From positions 6,122,452 through 6,186,451 of the forward strand of contig CM063294.1 in assembly GCA_032173965.1 (NCBI GenBank): DNA of 64,000 nucleotides, given 5' to 3'. The position numbers and the translations under genes are program-made. This document shows, one piece after another, positions 47,656 to 59,740 of this stretch. Source of the stretch: Sitta carolinensis (lineage: Eukaryota; Chordata; Aves; Passeriformes; Sittidae). Numbering within the stretch: the stretch's first letter is position 1; each line of letters begins with the position of its first letter. The notes under the pieces are model-generated. The model was given only the letters and a program-made list of their open reading frames with translations, was not told the origin of the DNA and made no database searches.

Positions 47656-50600
47656 GTCCTGCTTTTAACATCTGCTCTTTTGTGACACTTGCAAGGAATA
47701 CAAATTTAAATTCAGAGCAGGGCTCTAGGAAAATAGCAAGAAGTACAAACAAGAGAGGGCTGCAGGAATTTATTTCTTTTTCTTCTCTTCAGATATTGCA
47801 ATGGCCTGCCATGGCATAAGGAGCACTAATTGAATTTAAAGATGTCATAAGCCGGAAACTCTCCTGCTCACACCATAGCACAATGAATTCCAACTCAACA
47901 GCACTGGCAGCAGCAGAACAGCACTGTGGAGCTGCAAAATTCACTGATGAGTGTTAGCTGAGGTCAATGCTGGACAGCAGCAATGAAAATTTCATGGGCA
48001 CTCTCTTCAAGAGGTTACAAAATCAGACTATCCATTTTGCAAAAAATAAACCATATCTGATGTTATTTTTCAGTGTCACAGAAAATTTTGGTTTCATTCA
48101 TACCTTATCAAAAACTTCAACTGTGTATTTCAACAAGATACTACAAAATCTAGAATCGGATTCCTGGAAACAGATAATTACAAACAACATTTCTACATTA
48201 AAGCTTTTCAGATCCTGAAGTATTACCATCTCATGAGTTTAACTTCATTTTTACTAAAACATAAGAATTCTCTGTTAGTTTAAATTCTAGTATCATTTCA
48301 GTGCTGAAGAGCATAATGCAAAGATGCATAATTCATATTATGAAGACACACACCTGCAAACTATGACTAAGGCCATTAGTGTCAGTTTGACTCCACGTGA
48401 ACACAGAGCTCAAGCCTGCAGCAAGCTCAGAACCCCAACAGGATGACAGGACTGATCCAGAGTGTCAACCAACAAAAGACAATTTCAGAAGATCAAAGGG
48501 GAAGATTCTTGGGAATGCATAAGATTAAATTATTATCCAGGGAAGTTAAATGTTTTGCACTATTGAGTTAGCTTGGTTGAAACCAACACTACAGAAGAAT
48601 TTCCTTGAAGAACTTGTTCTAAAAATATGGATTCTGAATAAGTAACACTGAGATTCTGCACAGAAAACCTCCAAATAGAGTTATATGGCGGAAAGATACA
48701 GTTAACTGGCAGAAAAGAAAAGAAAATTGAAGAAAAGGGTTATGACCATTAATAAAGTAGAAAGAATGTGAACAATGCAATAAAAGATTATATAAGAAAA
48801 GGCACTGAGTAGCAGAAGATGCAAACAGGATGAAACAAAATGAGAATCTAATGAAGCATAAAGAGAGGGCTCATTTAGGGGAAGGCATCATAGGCAGAAT
48901 GTTCAGAGATGTAGCATTTTCATATACATTGGAAGAGGGGGATATAGCTTTGTTTGCAGCTTGTAAGGATGCTGCAGTAATCCAGATGGTAAGTTATGAG
49001 AGCCTGGTTAAAAGTCCTAGTAGTAAAGAATGGGAAAGGGTAAACAAGCTTATACTGCCCAATTTTGAATGTGGCACATTCCTTGTTTGATTCAAATGCT
49101 GCTAATTTTACCTCATATCAGAGGCAAAACATAAGCATAGGGAGCAAAAAAGAAAGCTCTACTGAGGAAACAAAATCCTTGTGAACATGGATTAATCTCT
49201 AAGAATTATTTAAAAAGTCAGACAGAGAAATACAAATTGTGTATCAGTTATAATTTATGTTAAATGCAGCTTTAAGTGCCACATGTGATATGTCTATATC
49301 CTCAGAAAGAGAAAAGAGAAAAAATAACAGATGTTGCTGCTGTAAAACATTAGGCAACGTGAATGACACCGTTTGTTTTCCTAAATGAAAATAAAAAAGC
49401 AAGAGAAATGAACACTGAAGACCTAAACTCATAAAATATTCAATACCTCACTTAGCTGATGTAGTATGTGACACCCTTTCTTTCTGCAAATCTCACAGCT
49501 GCTGTGGTTAAAGAAAGGAAGCAAAAAAATGGGAGTTAGTGTAAAATGATGGGGCTCTGACACAAGTTATGACAGAGATGAAACCACTAATTTAGAAGCT
49601 TTCAGGAGATTTGGGGGTGCAGAGCTCACGGTGATAGCTTGGAAAAACTGTATATGGTTATGTTATCCAGGAGGGAAGCAGCACAGCAGTTAAGTCTTGA
49701 CATGGGAGTTATTTGGGAAAAATATCTGAAGGCTTTTCAGAAAACATTCAAGACCTTTGCTAGCTGAAGAACTTCATTTTTCCCACGAGACTTCTCTGAA
49801 GGGCTCAGTAAATAAGATAGCAGTTTTACCCCTCTCACCTGCAAGCTGGAGAGAATGTTATTTGTACTGCAGTGCTAGCAAGTGCCCCTGCAGCAAGGTC
49901 TGAAGTCTTTCCTGCCTAATGACACCTTGCCCATTTTCCTTTCCCAGGACAAGGCACATGTAGGCAGAACAAGGACTGCAAAGAGCAGGACTGCAGTCAG
50001 TCAGTGAGAAATGGATAAAGAAGGAGAAACAAAGAGAAAAGGTAGAGGGAGGCAGAAGCAGCAGACAGCGAGAGCCTGGGACAGAGCAGCACTGCCAAGC
50101 AGAGGGACTCTTCTTTAGGTACGAGGGGGATTTTCTGTTGGTGTTGGGGGGCGATTGTTTTGTTGGCTTGGGTTTTTTTACTGGGCTTTCATGCATTTTT
50201 GCTGTTCTTTGAATCCCCCACAGTTGCTCTGATTACTATTGTTTGCTCTTTCATTAACTTGAATTTATCTTTGCAGAACAAAGGCTCCCAGGCTGCTCCA
50301 GTTTCCTCACTGTGTGCCACTCATCCCAGTGACAGAACACGAAAAGAAATTAGAGACTGTGGGATTGGGATTCTTCTTTCACCTTTCCCAAGATCTGTGG
50401 CACAGGGAGTAACAAGAAACACAGTTTTGTATTTCTATGCTCTCCCACAACTCAACTGTTAGACAGGGAAATTTGCAGATTACTGCCTCATTTTTATCCC
50501 CACGTATTCTCTTAATGCATTCTCCTTTCCCTGAAAGCAAAGTACCAAAAAAGGTTTGTAGTATTCCATTTGCACCATTCAGCAAAATTTAGTAAAAACC

Positions 50601-52146
50601 CACAGCAACTGCTGTGAAATTTTTCACTTTTTCCCCCAACAAATTCCTGCCTGCACATCCTCCCTCCCCACGGAGCCAGTGCACTGTGATAATCACACCA
50701 GTAGCATTCAGATAGAGATCAAGTGACGCAAGCATCTCTAGCTCAACTCTGACTTTCAACTTCACATTTTACTTGGATGTACATTTTTTCCTCTAATGAA
50801 AACTGCTCTTAGATAACAGCAGAACTATCCCAGATTTAGATAGCAAAGGAAGGAGTCTAATCCATCTAAACACAGGGAAAAGGGTTTTCTGGGTTATGCT
50901 GTCCTTCTTAATATTCTCTTTAAGTTTAAAAACACTGCTAGAAACATTTATATCTCAAAAAAATTACAGCTTCTTCCAAAAAGGCAGTGCAGACAATATG
51001 CCATTTCTATCAGCCCTTCCAGGACTGCCTCCATACTGCTACAAAACCAGTCTTGTCCTTTTCATTATACACACAGTTAAAATACTGAATACCTACAAAA
51101 CTAATCCTGAATTTGTCAGATACCCAGAGGCTCCCCAAGCTATGGCTGTGACACAGCTCAACACAGGTAGATAGGAAAACAGCCTGAAATACAAAGGCAA
51201 CATCTAGGGTTCACTCTCTTTTTACACCTGACATAACTAAGCTGACAGTGAACTTTCTGCCTCTTGGGTTTTTCTCCAAGTCTTGCTTTATCCTGGAGCA
51301 TTTACAGAAGAGGAAGCACTTGGGTTTGGTTACTACCAACTAAAGGTACCACATCAAGTATTCATGGAAGTTGATAACCACAACCACTGCTCTCCTCATC
51401 ACTGCTCTGTATTTTTTTCAAAAACAACTTTGATGATCCTGGGAGAACTCATTGACAATGCAGTGCCTGAATAAGCAAGTAGCTATCAACAGATATATTG
51501 ACTTCACAGGGGGCACTTGTGTAAGAAGCAATTCTACAGCCATGACCAATACAAAAAACACATCAATAGCCTCTGTTGCTTCTCCAACTCATCCTAGAGG
51601 TTGAACCTGCCAACAATCACAACCCCAGTTATATAAATCAAGCTCCAGGTAAGATACATCACCTTATTACGTTATTGTTACAGTGATTGTCTCCCTGAAT
51701 AACCACAGAGGGAATTCCAGGTTTCCCTGTAATCTATAATCAAGTGCTATAAAATTGTATTCATCCATCTCATGCTGTGTTTATTGGTTTGAATACTTAT
51801 AGAGTGCCAGTACACTTAGAGCAAATACATCCCCAAATCAAGAAACATATCAGCTTATGCTTCAAAGCACAGCCTGTACCCTCTGATTCACTGCCTGCTC
51901 TCCCTCCACTATCATAACAGCTCCAACTTGGCTTCTAAATCAGCTGCTGAGACAATGATGCTGGAGCAGTGAGACACTAAGGGAACCTGCTCTCTCCCTA
52001 GAAATCCAGTCAATTAAATTTTGGCCGGAAGGGATCCAATCTAATATCAAAGATGCTGCCATAAGGCTAAGTTCCCTCGAGGACAGGGTTAATGATTCAG
52101 AGCATGTCAGGCTGGCCTGGAGCAGTGAAAAAGAAGACACACCTAA

Positions 52147-52165
52147 ATTAATAAATAAATAAATA
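52147..52165. repeat. (AAAT)n microsatellite
   Basis: About four AAAT units (TTAATAAATAAATAAATAGG), a short simple repeat. Confidence 0.85.
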
Positions 52166-53089
52166 GGGAAGCAACCCAAATAAATACCAGCAGTAATAAA
52201 AAAGGGAAAAAAAGCTATGGAGACACACTGCTGTAGTTGGCACCCTATTTAAGAGATATTCACATTTTCCTAAAATCTTACTTCAATGCTTGAATATTTT
52301 ATTTCCCAAGATCACTGATACATAAAACACCAAAGAGTTTGTATTAATACCCACAAAAAAGTCAAGCATAAGTCAATCATCTCTGAAAGATACTGCAGTT
52401 CCTGCTAGGAGCAGGTAAAGGATGTTTTCACATTCAAAATGGAGACTGAAGGTTGGATGTCTTCTTTGCATTTGTAATTCATCCTTATATATACATTGTC
52501 ACCAACATTACAGTACAAGAACTTGCATAGTTTCTAAAGTATTTATCTGTGAATCACAGCGAAATATATCTGACTATACAAAGAACAAGTTTTTCTGAAC
52601 TTAACATTCCAGACCTGATAGTAGAGAAATTCACATCCTCCTCTTTTCCTTTTATTCCAAATTAAGCTTCTAAATTAAGGGATTAATTAGTTTTGTCCCC
52701 CAAAAGCAGAACAGGTCCTCCTTTCCTTTTTTGTGCACACTACTTACCAAGATGTTAAAACAAGGACGATTTCTCCACTAGAATGAGAACCACCCAAAGC
52801 TCTGAGAGGATATTCTGAACTGTTCCTCAAGCAGCAGGAAGAACACACCATACAAGTGCTTCTATTGCAGGAACTCCAACAGTCACAAAGAGGCTCAGCT
52901 ACTTGCTCTTTCCTTTAACAGCCCTGTTTGATGATTATATATATGCAATGTATCATTTTTTATGTATATATTGTAAATTTTTAACTTCTGCAACACAACT
53001 TCTAAATCCATTTGGCTAAGGATATCCAGAACCCCCAATAAAGTTATGAACAGGTGATAGCCATGCTCCTGATAGCTTCATTCTAGCTG

Positions 53090-53420
53090 AATTACCTTCA
53101 CCTTTAGAAGCTGCATCGAATAAGTTAATTAAGTGACTGGAATTAGTTTCCAGGACCATTAATAGACTGTGTTAAAGTCATCCAAAAGAAAACTCTCTAA
53201 GAGCTGGGCAGGTTTATGTACATAACTGAAAAATATTTGTCTGTTTTGGCAAATTTGTTCTGTCATCCATTCACAAGAATACTGAATATTTTTGCTCTGT
53301 CAAAAAATATTTACATCCTTACAAATAGCTCTATGCAAATGCCTTGCTGTAGGAACTCCCCATGCCATAATTTGTAGCAAGTTAGTTATTTATGCTACTT
53401 AAGCAGTCTGTATTATCTCA
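53090..53420. promoter_or_regulatory. Possible conserved non-coding element
   Basis: This AT-rich, non-repetitive stretch has an exact octamer ATGCAAAT at 53333-53340. It also holds TTAATTAAGTG, several AATATTT cores and the block ATAATTTGTAGCAAG. It shows no coding frame or transposon signature. The composition resembles vertebrate developmental enhancers, but this is motif-based inference only. Confidence 0.2.
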
Positions 53421-53872
53421 GCATCTTAGAGCTCCAGCACTGGGCAGTGCTCTTGTGCCCAGCTTTAGCTAGGGGCTACCACACAAGAAAGGTTCAAAGG
53501 AGCTTTCAACCAGTAAGATCAAGGCCCTGAACCCATGGTGTCTTTAAGGGAAAAAAAGACACAATATTTCACAAAAAGTATTTGGAGAATAAATTTCTAT
53601 TAGAAAACTGCTAATAAAAAGCAAAACCCTGTTGATAAAGGACAGGACTTAGTGAATCCCCTTTCTGTGTGATCAACAGCCCAAGCTGTGACATAAACAA
53701 TAAAACTGAGCCTCCAGGTGCTGTGAGAGAAGGTCTGATGCTGGAATAAATCAGTTCTATGCTGTTATGGGGAGTGAACACAATGGTGATGGGCAAGGTA
53801 TAAGAAAATAGAAGTCAAAACAGCAACAGAACAATCAAGTAGATAGATATTTGTTACCATGGCAACCCAAGA

Positions 53873-53902
53873 GCATATGCTAGAAAGCATATATGCTAGA
53901 AA
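53873..53902. repeat. Imperfect tandem duplication (14/16 bp)
   Basis: GCATATGCTAGAAA at 53873-53886 is followed directly by GCATATATGCTAGAAA, the same unit with an extra AT. Confidence 0.9.
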
Positions 53903-54580
53903 GAGCCTCTGAGACATTACAAGGAGAAATGAGAGAAACTGCAACCCAAAACGGGTTTGGGCTGTGCTAGACTTGGAAAGTAATCCTGTTCCTCATCTAT
54001 AAGTGATGGCATGCAGACCACAGGAGTGACATCACCTGGAGGGCAGGTCCTTCAGGAGAATCCATGGTGCAGGGGATCCATGTTCAAATTTGGCAATGAA
54101 GAACAGTATGAATGGAGAAGGAAAAAGGAAGTCTGAACTCCCAAGACAGACTGTTCAAAAGACATTTGACAAAAATCTCTCCTTGGGCCTGTAACAGATT
54201 CTGTATAGGAGCAAAACCAACTTAGTTCTATTGGTTTCTTAGTGCCACACAGACTCCCTGTTCAAAATTCAGGTATGTCCTATAAAATCTCTATTTACTT
54301 CTAGAACATGTAACATGGAAGATTTAGGTCTAGTTATTACATATTTACTCTCTCTAAGAAGTTTGGCAGGTTCTACAGGCAGCATTTTATGCTCTTATGA
54401 AGCATCAGCCAGGAGAAAAGGCACTGGTAATCTTACTGAGACATCTCAAAGGGCATCACCTCAAGTCTCTTCCACGCCCAGCTCATTAGTTTCTCCAGCT
54501 TCCTGCACCTCATATCACCCAGATATTTTAGCTTTCTGCAGGTAGTCAAACAGGCAGAACTTTTATTACCTTTCCTTTTG

Positions 54581-54608
54581 AAGAGAGAGAGAGGGGAGAG
54601 AGAGAGAA
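54581..54608. repeat. (GA)n microsatellite, interrupted
   Basis: AGAGAGAGAGAG, then GGG, then AGAGAGAGAGA: a purine-only tract of 28 bases. Confidence 0.92.
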
Positions 54609-54975
54609 GCAGAAGCCAAGGGTCTTTAACTTTCAAGCAGTACTTCCATGTTGGATATTTAATGTTGGCAGTCATATTGTAAGCTCATTCCTTTAGAAAA
54701 ATCCTAAGGGAAAAAGCTATACCAGAAATACTGGCTGAAATAGTAACCCTTCATCCTTAGGGTCAAAGGAAAACTGCTTCTCGTAAGCTCAATGAAAACT
54801 GATCTGCTGGATCCAAATGAAAGCAAAAAGAAAAGTTGCCTACTGTATAAACACCTCCAAAGTAAATAAAACCCTTGAAGGGAAATGACAGTTACAGAGC
54901 CAAGGGAAATAGCAGAAAGATAAACTATCTCAGGAAGCCAGAGTCACTCCTGTGCAATACATCAGTAGCAGGACA

Positions 54976-54995
54976 AAATAAAAAAAAAAAAAAAA
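54976..54995. repeat. Poly(A) tract
   Basis: AAAAT is followed by 15 consecutive A residues. It is a simple tract. Confidence 0.88.
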
Positions 54996-55086
54996 TTGAA
55001 AATCATGGCAGGTTTTAATAGATCAAAAATAATGTATGAAAGTCTGACCTAACAACTGTGCCTTCTCCCTCAAAACCAAAGAAACA

Positions 55087-55110
55087 CAAACAACAACAAC
55101 AACAAAAAAA
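55087..55110. repeat. (CAA)n microsatellite
   Basis: Five CAA/AAC units lead into a run of seven A residues. Confidence 0.88.
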
Positions 55111-56884
55111 CACCTGGAAGACAAACCAAAACAAGTTCAGAGGAAACCACAACTTTGGAAATTAAAACTAGTATCTTCTGTAACCATTTTAAATTGTGAT
55201 ACTTGTGACAGGGCATTGGGGGCGTTCATTTCAGACTGGCAAAGCAGATAAAGATCCCACTTGAGAAATAAAAAACCTGTCCAAAAAGGAGAAGAATAAG
55301 AAAGCTCTGCACAAGCACTGATGGAAGAGAGCCGCTAGGCCAACTCTCTAAAATCAAAATGCATTTCTTTTGATGGAATAGATCTGGATTCAGAGTGTTT
55401 AGCTGAGTGCAGTACATGGATCAGTTATCATCAATTTGAAAGGAAATAGCTCATTTAAGAAAGAGCAGTAGCACAGGAATTTGCTGATGGTGAAGAATAT
55501 AAACACCAGAAATCTCTGTTTCTGTGATGATACACAATATTGACAATTATAAATGCAAAATGCTAAGGAAATTATTTAATAACAGTGTATATTCATGTGA
55601 GTGAGTCCCATTTTATCACTGTACACTGCACTATTATTTCGTATGTAAAGTTGTACAGAGAAAAAAGTACTCCAAAGGAAATACAGCCAGGGCATAGGAT
55701 ATGGGGCCCTTCTTTTTTTAATTCTGTCCCAAACTCACTCTGACTAATCTCCATTTCCTGTTACATATATCTGACCATAGCCAGACCCATCTCTCTGGAG
55801 ATACCCTGGGTATGTCCTGCCCTATGGACATCCTTTGAGTGTTCCCCGAATTGTTCTCCATGGAATTTGGGGAGCCCTGCCATGTGCTGGGAGGGTTTCC
55901 CCAAAGGGCAGTGCTCTGGTGGCAGTAATGCTGCTGCTGCTGCTGCAGCTCCAGGTCAGAGAACAGCCCCGTGCCCACCTGAGCCCAGAGAGCCTGAGTG
56001 CAGCCTCAGCACTGAGCCTGCCACAGGCTGCCATGGTCGGGCCCCAGAGAACACTTTCTGAGGCAATTTCAAGTGCACAGTTAGACACAAGTTTTTGTGT
56101 CAGCAAACTGTACAAGACAAGGATGAAATTTTCACTTTTTGCTTCTGTTCTAACCCTCTTTTGTACCTTTCTTAGACAATGTGGAAATTCTCTTTTTATA
56201 TGCTATTAATATCTTGAAATCTCCTTTTGTTGCAAAGCTATCATGGCAATGCACAAAACAGAATCTAGTTCAATACCAGTCGGACTCACAATATGACAGG
56301 ATTTAAACAAAAACAGCTCCTTCCAGGTTCATTTGAAAATATGACAAAGCCTGTTTATCAAATACAACAAACCCATCTATCACCATCTAATTGGAAGCCT
56401 ATTTTGCTAGCATGACTGGTGCCTCACTGATCTGTACACAACTTAATATGGGAGTTAATAAATTATACAAGAGAACTAATTATACCTATTTGTCAAAAGA
56501 TGAGATAGCTAAACTGAGCATTTAAATAACAAGGAATGAGCATTTTATCCTAATTAGTTTGACCTCAACTTTGGGGGACAGGGGAAAAGCAGGATAAATT
56601 TTTCTGACTAATCTCTGAGTGGTAAGAGCTATTATCATACAGACAATACAAGGCTGAAAGGGGCACTGTTTCATCAAGCACTGGAACATGCATTTCTTTC
56701 AAATCACAGTGTACCATCCTGACACCAATCTCCCCAGCTGTCCAATCTGCTTATGGTAGAAGACCATGAAAGGGAAAAAGTTAACATTAAGCCATTTTAT
56801 CCACTTCCCTTCTTTGTTACTCTGAGGTTCTTTGTGCTCATACACTTATTAAAAATCTGCCTTTGTATTTTCCAGCCTATTGTT

Positions 56885-56986
56885 AAAAAAAACACACAAA
56901 CAAACAAACAAACAAAAAAAAAACAACAAAAAAAAAAAAAAAAACAAAAAAAAAACAAAAAAAAAAAAAAAAAAAAAAAGAAGAAA
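56885..56986. repeat. A-rich tract with (CAAA)n, about 100 bp
   Basis: The tract starts with eight A residues and ACACA. Four CAAA units follow, then long A-runs broken by single C residues, and it ends AAGAAGAAA. Only three non-A/C bases occur in about 100. It may be an expanded tail of an old retroposed copy or plain simple sequence; nothing upstream is recognised. A lysine-rich frame on the plus strand and a phenylalanine-rich one on the minus strand are artefacts. Confidence 0.93.
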
Positions 56987-59059
56987 TTCTAAGGGACAAA
57001 ATAATGTCCTCTAGGCATATGTAAAACAGGTCTAAGTATGAAAAACTATCTGAATGATAATCACCACTGGAACAGAAGAGGTGCTGACCAGCAATAAAGG
57101 ACAAAGCAAAGAATACCTGTAATGCAGTCAACATGGTGCCTGCATTTGGCTTTATCTGCTGTACGCTGTGCCTAGAGCAGTACAGAATTATGTCTTCAGG
57201 TTGCATCACCACATGTTTTTCTATCCTCCTGTGCTTAAGAAGGAAGTTACATCTAAAGAAACCGACAATTTAGGCATAAAACATATGTAGATATATTTTC
57301 CAGGGTTCATATTTAGGTGAATGCTCTTCACCACAGCTTTGCTGTATGATGCTGCACACCAAGTGACCAATTTAGCAAGGCTAAAACTGCTTTTATGATG
57401 AACTCTGAACCTTGAGTTGTTAAGCAATACCTATGGCTCTCTAGCAAAGCATTCTAGGGACAAAAAATAACAGTCCATACTCCAAAAGAAACTAACAATT
57501 CAACATTCTAATATTAGGACAAAGTATCAGCATATGCTTCAGAATCCCAAGTGTCTGGTCTAAGCTGAATCTTCAGGAATAATTTTTGCAAGAAAAGTAA
57601 GAGAAGTTGTGAGCCTGTCACAATGTCAAATCAAAAGTGATTAGAACCTTTTGTTGATTGAAGCTTCCAGCCCTATCCTAGGGTCTGTTTTACAGCCTGT
57701 GCTCTGAACAGCAGCCTGTGCCAGAGGCCCACTGACATCAAAGCAGCACCTGGGGTGTGTGCGGGGCTGCACGGGCAGGGCTCGGACACAGAACCTACAG
57801 CAGGGCAAGCATGAAGATGTACTGGCTAAATATTTAATATTACCCATCTTAGTTCTTCAGTTAACTTACCTTTTAGCCCAAGGAAGCCTAAAAATACATG
57901 TTTTATTGCTGCAAGCTACAGGTACTGCTAAAAAACCTGTGCGGACCAAAAAAAGGCATGCGGGGAGTCTGGGGACCTGAGCCAAAGCTGCCAGAAGTTG
58001 AGAGCTTGGGCATTTAATTGAAAGCCAAGTTTCAAGTACACTTCAGGACAGTCTGAGCCAGCAGTGCCACTGCATGAGGTAATTCTGCCCCTTTTCCATC
58101 CATCTTGTTTCCAGTCCTGTCTCACTCACTCACTTGTCCTGGTGCAAGTGTCTGCCCAATGCAGTGAGACACAGGGGATGTAACTGGCTGAAACAAAACT
58201 GAAGGTGATGGAGGGCTGAAGAGGAGAGTAAAGGTTAGCTTTAACCACATCAGTTCTTCCCCATCCACATTACGTCATAAATCTTTCCTTCTCCAAGTGT
58301 AGGAGGGCTATCAGCTGGAAGGCAGGTAAAACTAATTTAAATCTTCTGACCATAAATGTGTCAGTGCAGCCTTACTAAGGATATACCAGGCTAACTTTGT
58401 ACATTTTTGCCATTCTGTTTTCTTACAAATGCACATTTGAATCCCTGTACCCTGATTTTTATTACAACCAAAAGGAGAACATGTCTGTATGCAGAATTTA
58501 TTTATGAAGTTCCAAGATTTCCTTCTAGCAAAAGGTGTAAAGACATTTTACAATTAAGCACACAAGCCTTGCTTTTTGATGCAATCCAGGGACTTCTGAT
58601 CAGTTTCTAAAGAGAAAGAATTTTTGTAACCAGAAATAGGAAGAAATTGGTATTCTCCCCCTTCAGTCATTACAGCTCTCATAGGCTGTTTTTTAACTTA
58701 ACCTTTATTGGCTTACAACATTAACCAGACGAGTCTACATGTAATTTTTTTGGAGCTGGTTTTGAGAAAGAAGAGAGAGCAGGAGGAAACAGATGATATT
58801 TACTGCACAATTTTAAGATTCAATCTGGGTGAATCAAAACGAGTCATCTCCTGAGCCAGGAAGTATATGAGGATATTTAAATGTAATTGAAAAATTCTTC
58901 ATTCAATTCTGCAAAGAAAATTCTCCTTCCAGAATAGATCAGTCATTGACAGTCACAACCCTTAACTATTAGTTGTGATTCTCTAAAGATCCTAAATCAC
59001 TTTACACAGGAGTATCATTTAGCCTGATGTTTCTGTGTGGGATTTATGCAGCTAATTCA

Positions 59060-59740
59060 TCCTGTTGAAGTGGTATTGTCTCCCAGATAATTTCGAGTTC
59101 TGTACCTTTTTCCCTGTGTACTGTGTCCCTTCTCACTCTGCCAGCGTTTACAGACTCAGAAAATACTCTGCATTCTACTGTCCAGGTCATTAATAAAAAT
59201 ACTGAATAATACGAGACACAGAATAAGGACAAGCCCTCCTTGATATATCACCATGTTCTGACATTTGGCTAATTATACATACTATTTAATTATTTTTCCG
59301 ACCTGTTCTATATCCACCAGGCAGGAGACACCTCTAGACCTCTATTCCTCATCTGAATCAAGAAAACACTACATGAATACAGTGCAAGAAACTTGAGCCA
59401 ATCAAGGTGTATTATATCTAATGCTTCTCTTCTCACCACCTGACCTGTAGCACTGCTGTTCAAAGAAATTAAATGGGTTTGTCACAATTTGCCCTTGAGA
59501 AATCTGTTTACTTGGTAACAGATCTTGCTAACTGGCAGGGGCTTATAAGATGTCTATCCAATTATTTCTTGCTAGATTTAAGCCAAACAGACTGGTCTTT
59601 AATTACCAGCTCATCCTTTCCCTATCCCCTCTTGAAGTACTATATTTGCTTTTCCCCAGATACCACTTCCCTGCACAGCCAATTCTTTAAATGCCCTAGA
59701 ATTAATCACATCATGTCCATCCTCCTTGAAAACATTTAAG
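59060..59740 (-). mobile_element. Ancient CR1/L3-like LINE, reverse-transcriptase remnant
   Basis: On the minus strand two hallmark reverse-transcriptase motifs of the CR1/L3 clade survive in the right order and spacing. GGT-AAT-TAA-AGA-CCA-GTC (59607 down to 59590) corresponds to G-N-Y-R-P-V, with the tyrosine codon now a stop. TTT-ATT-AAT-GAC-CTG-GAC (59197 down to 59180) reads F-I-N-D-L-D. The gap of about 427 bp, or 142 codons, agrees with what I know of the family. Between them are further degraded matches, such as a stretch like the family's 'QHGF.KG.S..TNLI' segment near 59.47-59.52 kb. The frame is broken by many stops and indels, so the element is long dead. It differs from the young CR1 tail at 6.25 kb and looks much older. 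End positions are approximate. Confidence 0.82.

Larger units (their letters stand above)
47656..59059. other. Non-coding interval
   Basis: No supportable gene is present. An 86-codon plus-strand frame at 48830-49090 has a balanced composition, but no family is recognised and no splice sites or start context back it. GC-richer patches lie at 55.87-56.06 kb, which includes a short (CTG)5, and at 57.66-57.80 kb. They are too short and featureless to call. Simple repeats and one possible conserved element are listed separately. Confidence 0.55.

Noticed and set aside
47250..47819. Several open frames of 65-115 codons on both strands
   Set aside because: They lie within or read through the solo LTR, which is non-coding.
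48830..49090. 86-codon plus-strand frame with balanced composition
   Set aside because: No family is recognised, and there is no promoter, splice context or supporting neighbour. A frame of this length is expected by chance in 64 kb.
55835..56209. GC-richer patch with a (CTG)5 run giving a leucine-rich, signal-peptide-like frame
   Set aside because: The hydrophobic stretch comes from the CTG repeat. No family or splice structure supports it, and the opposite strand is open too.
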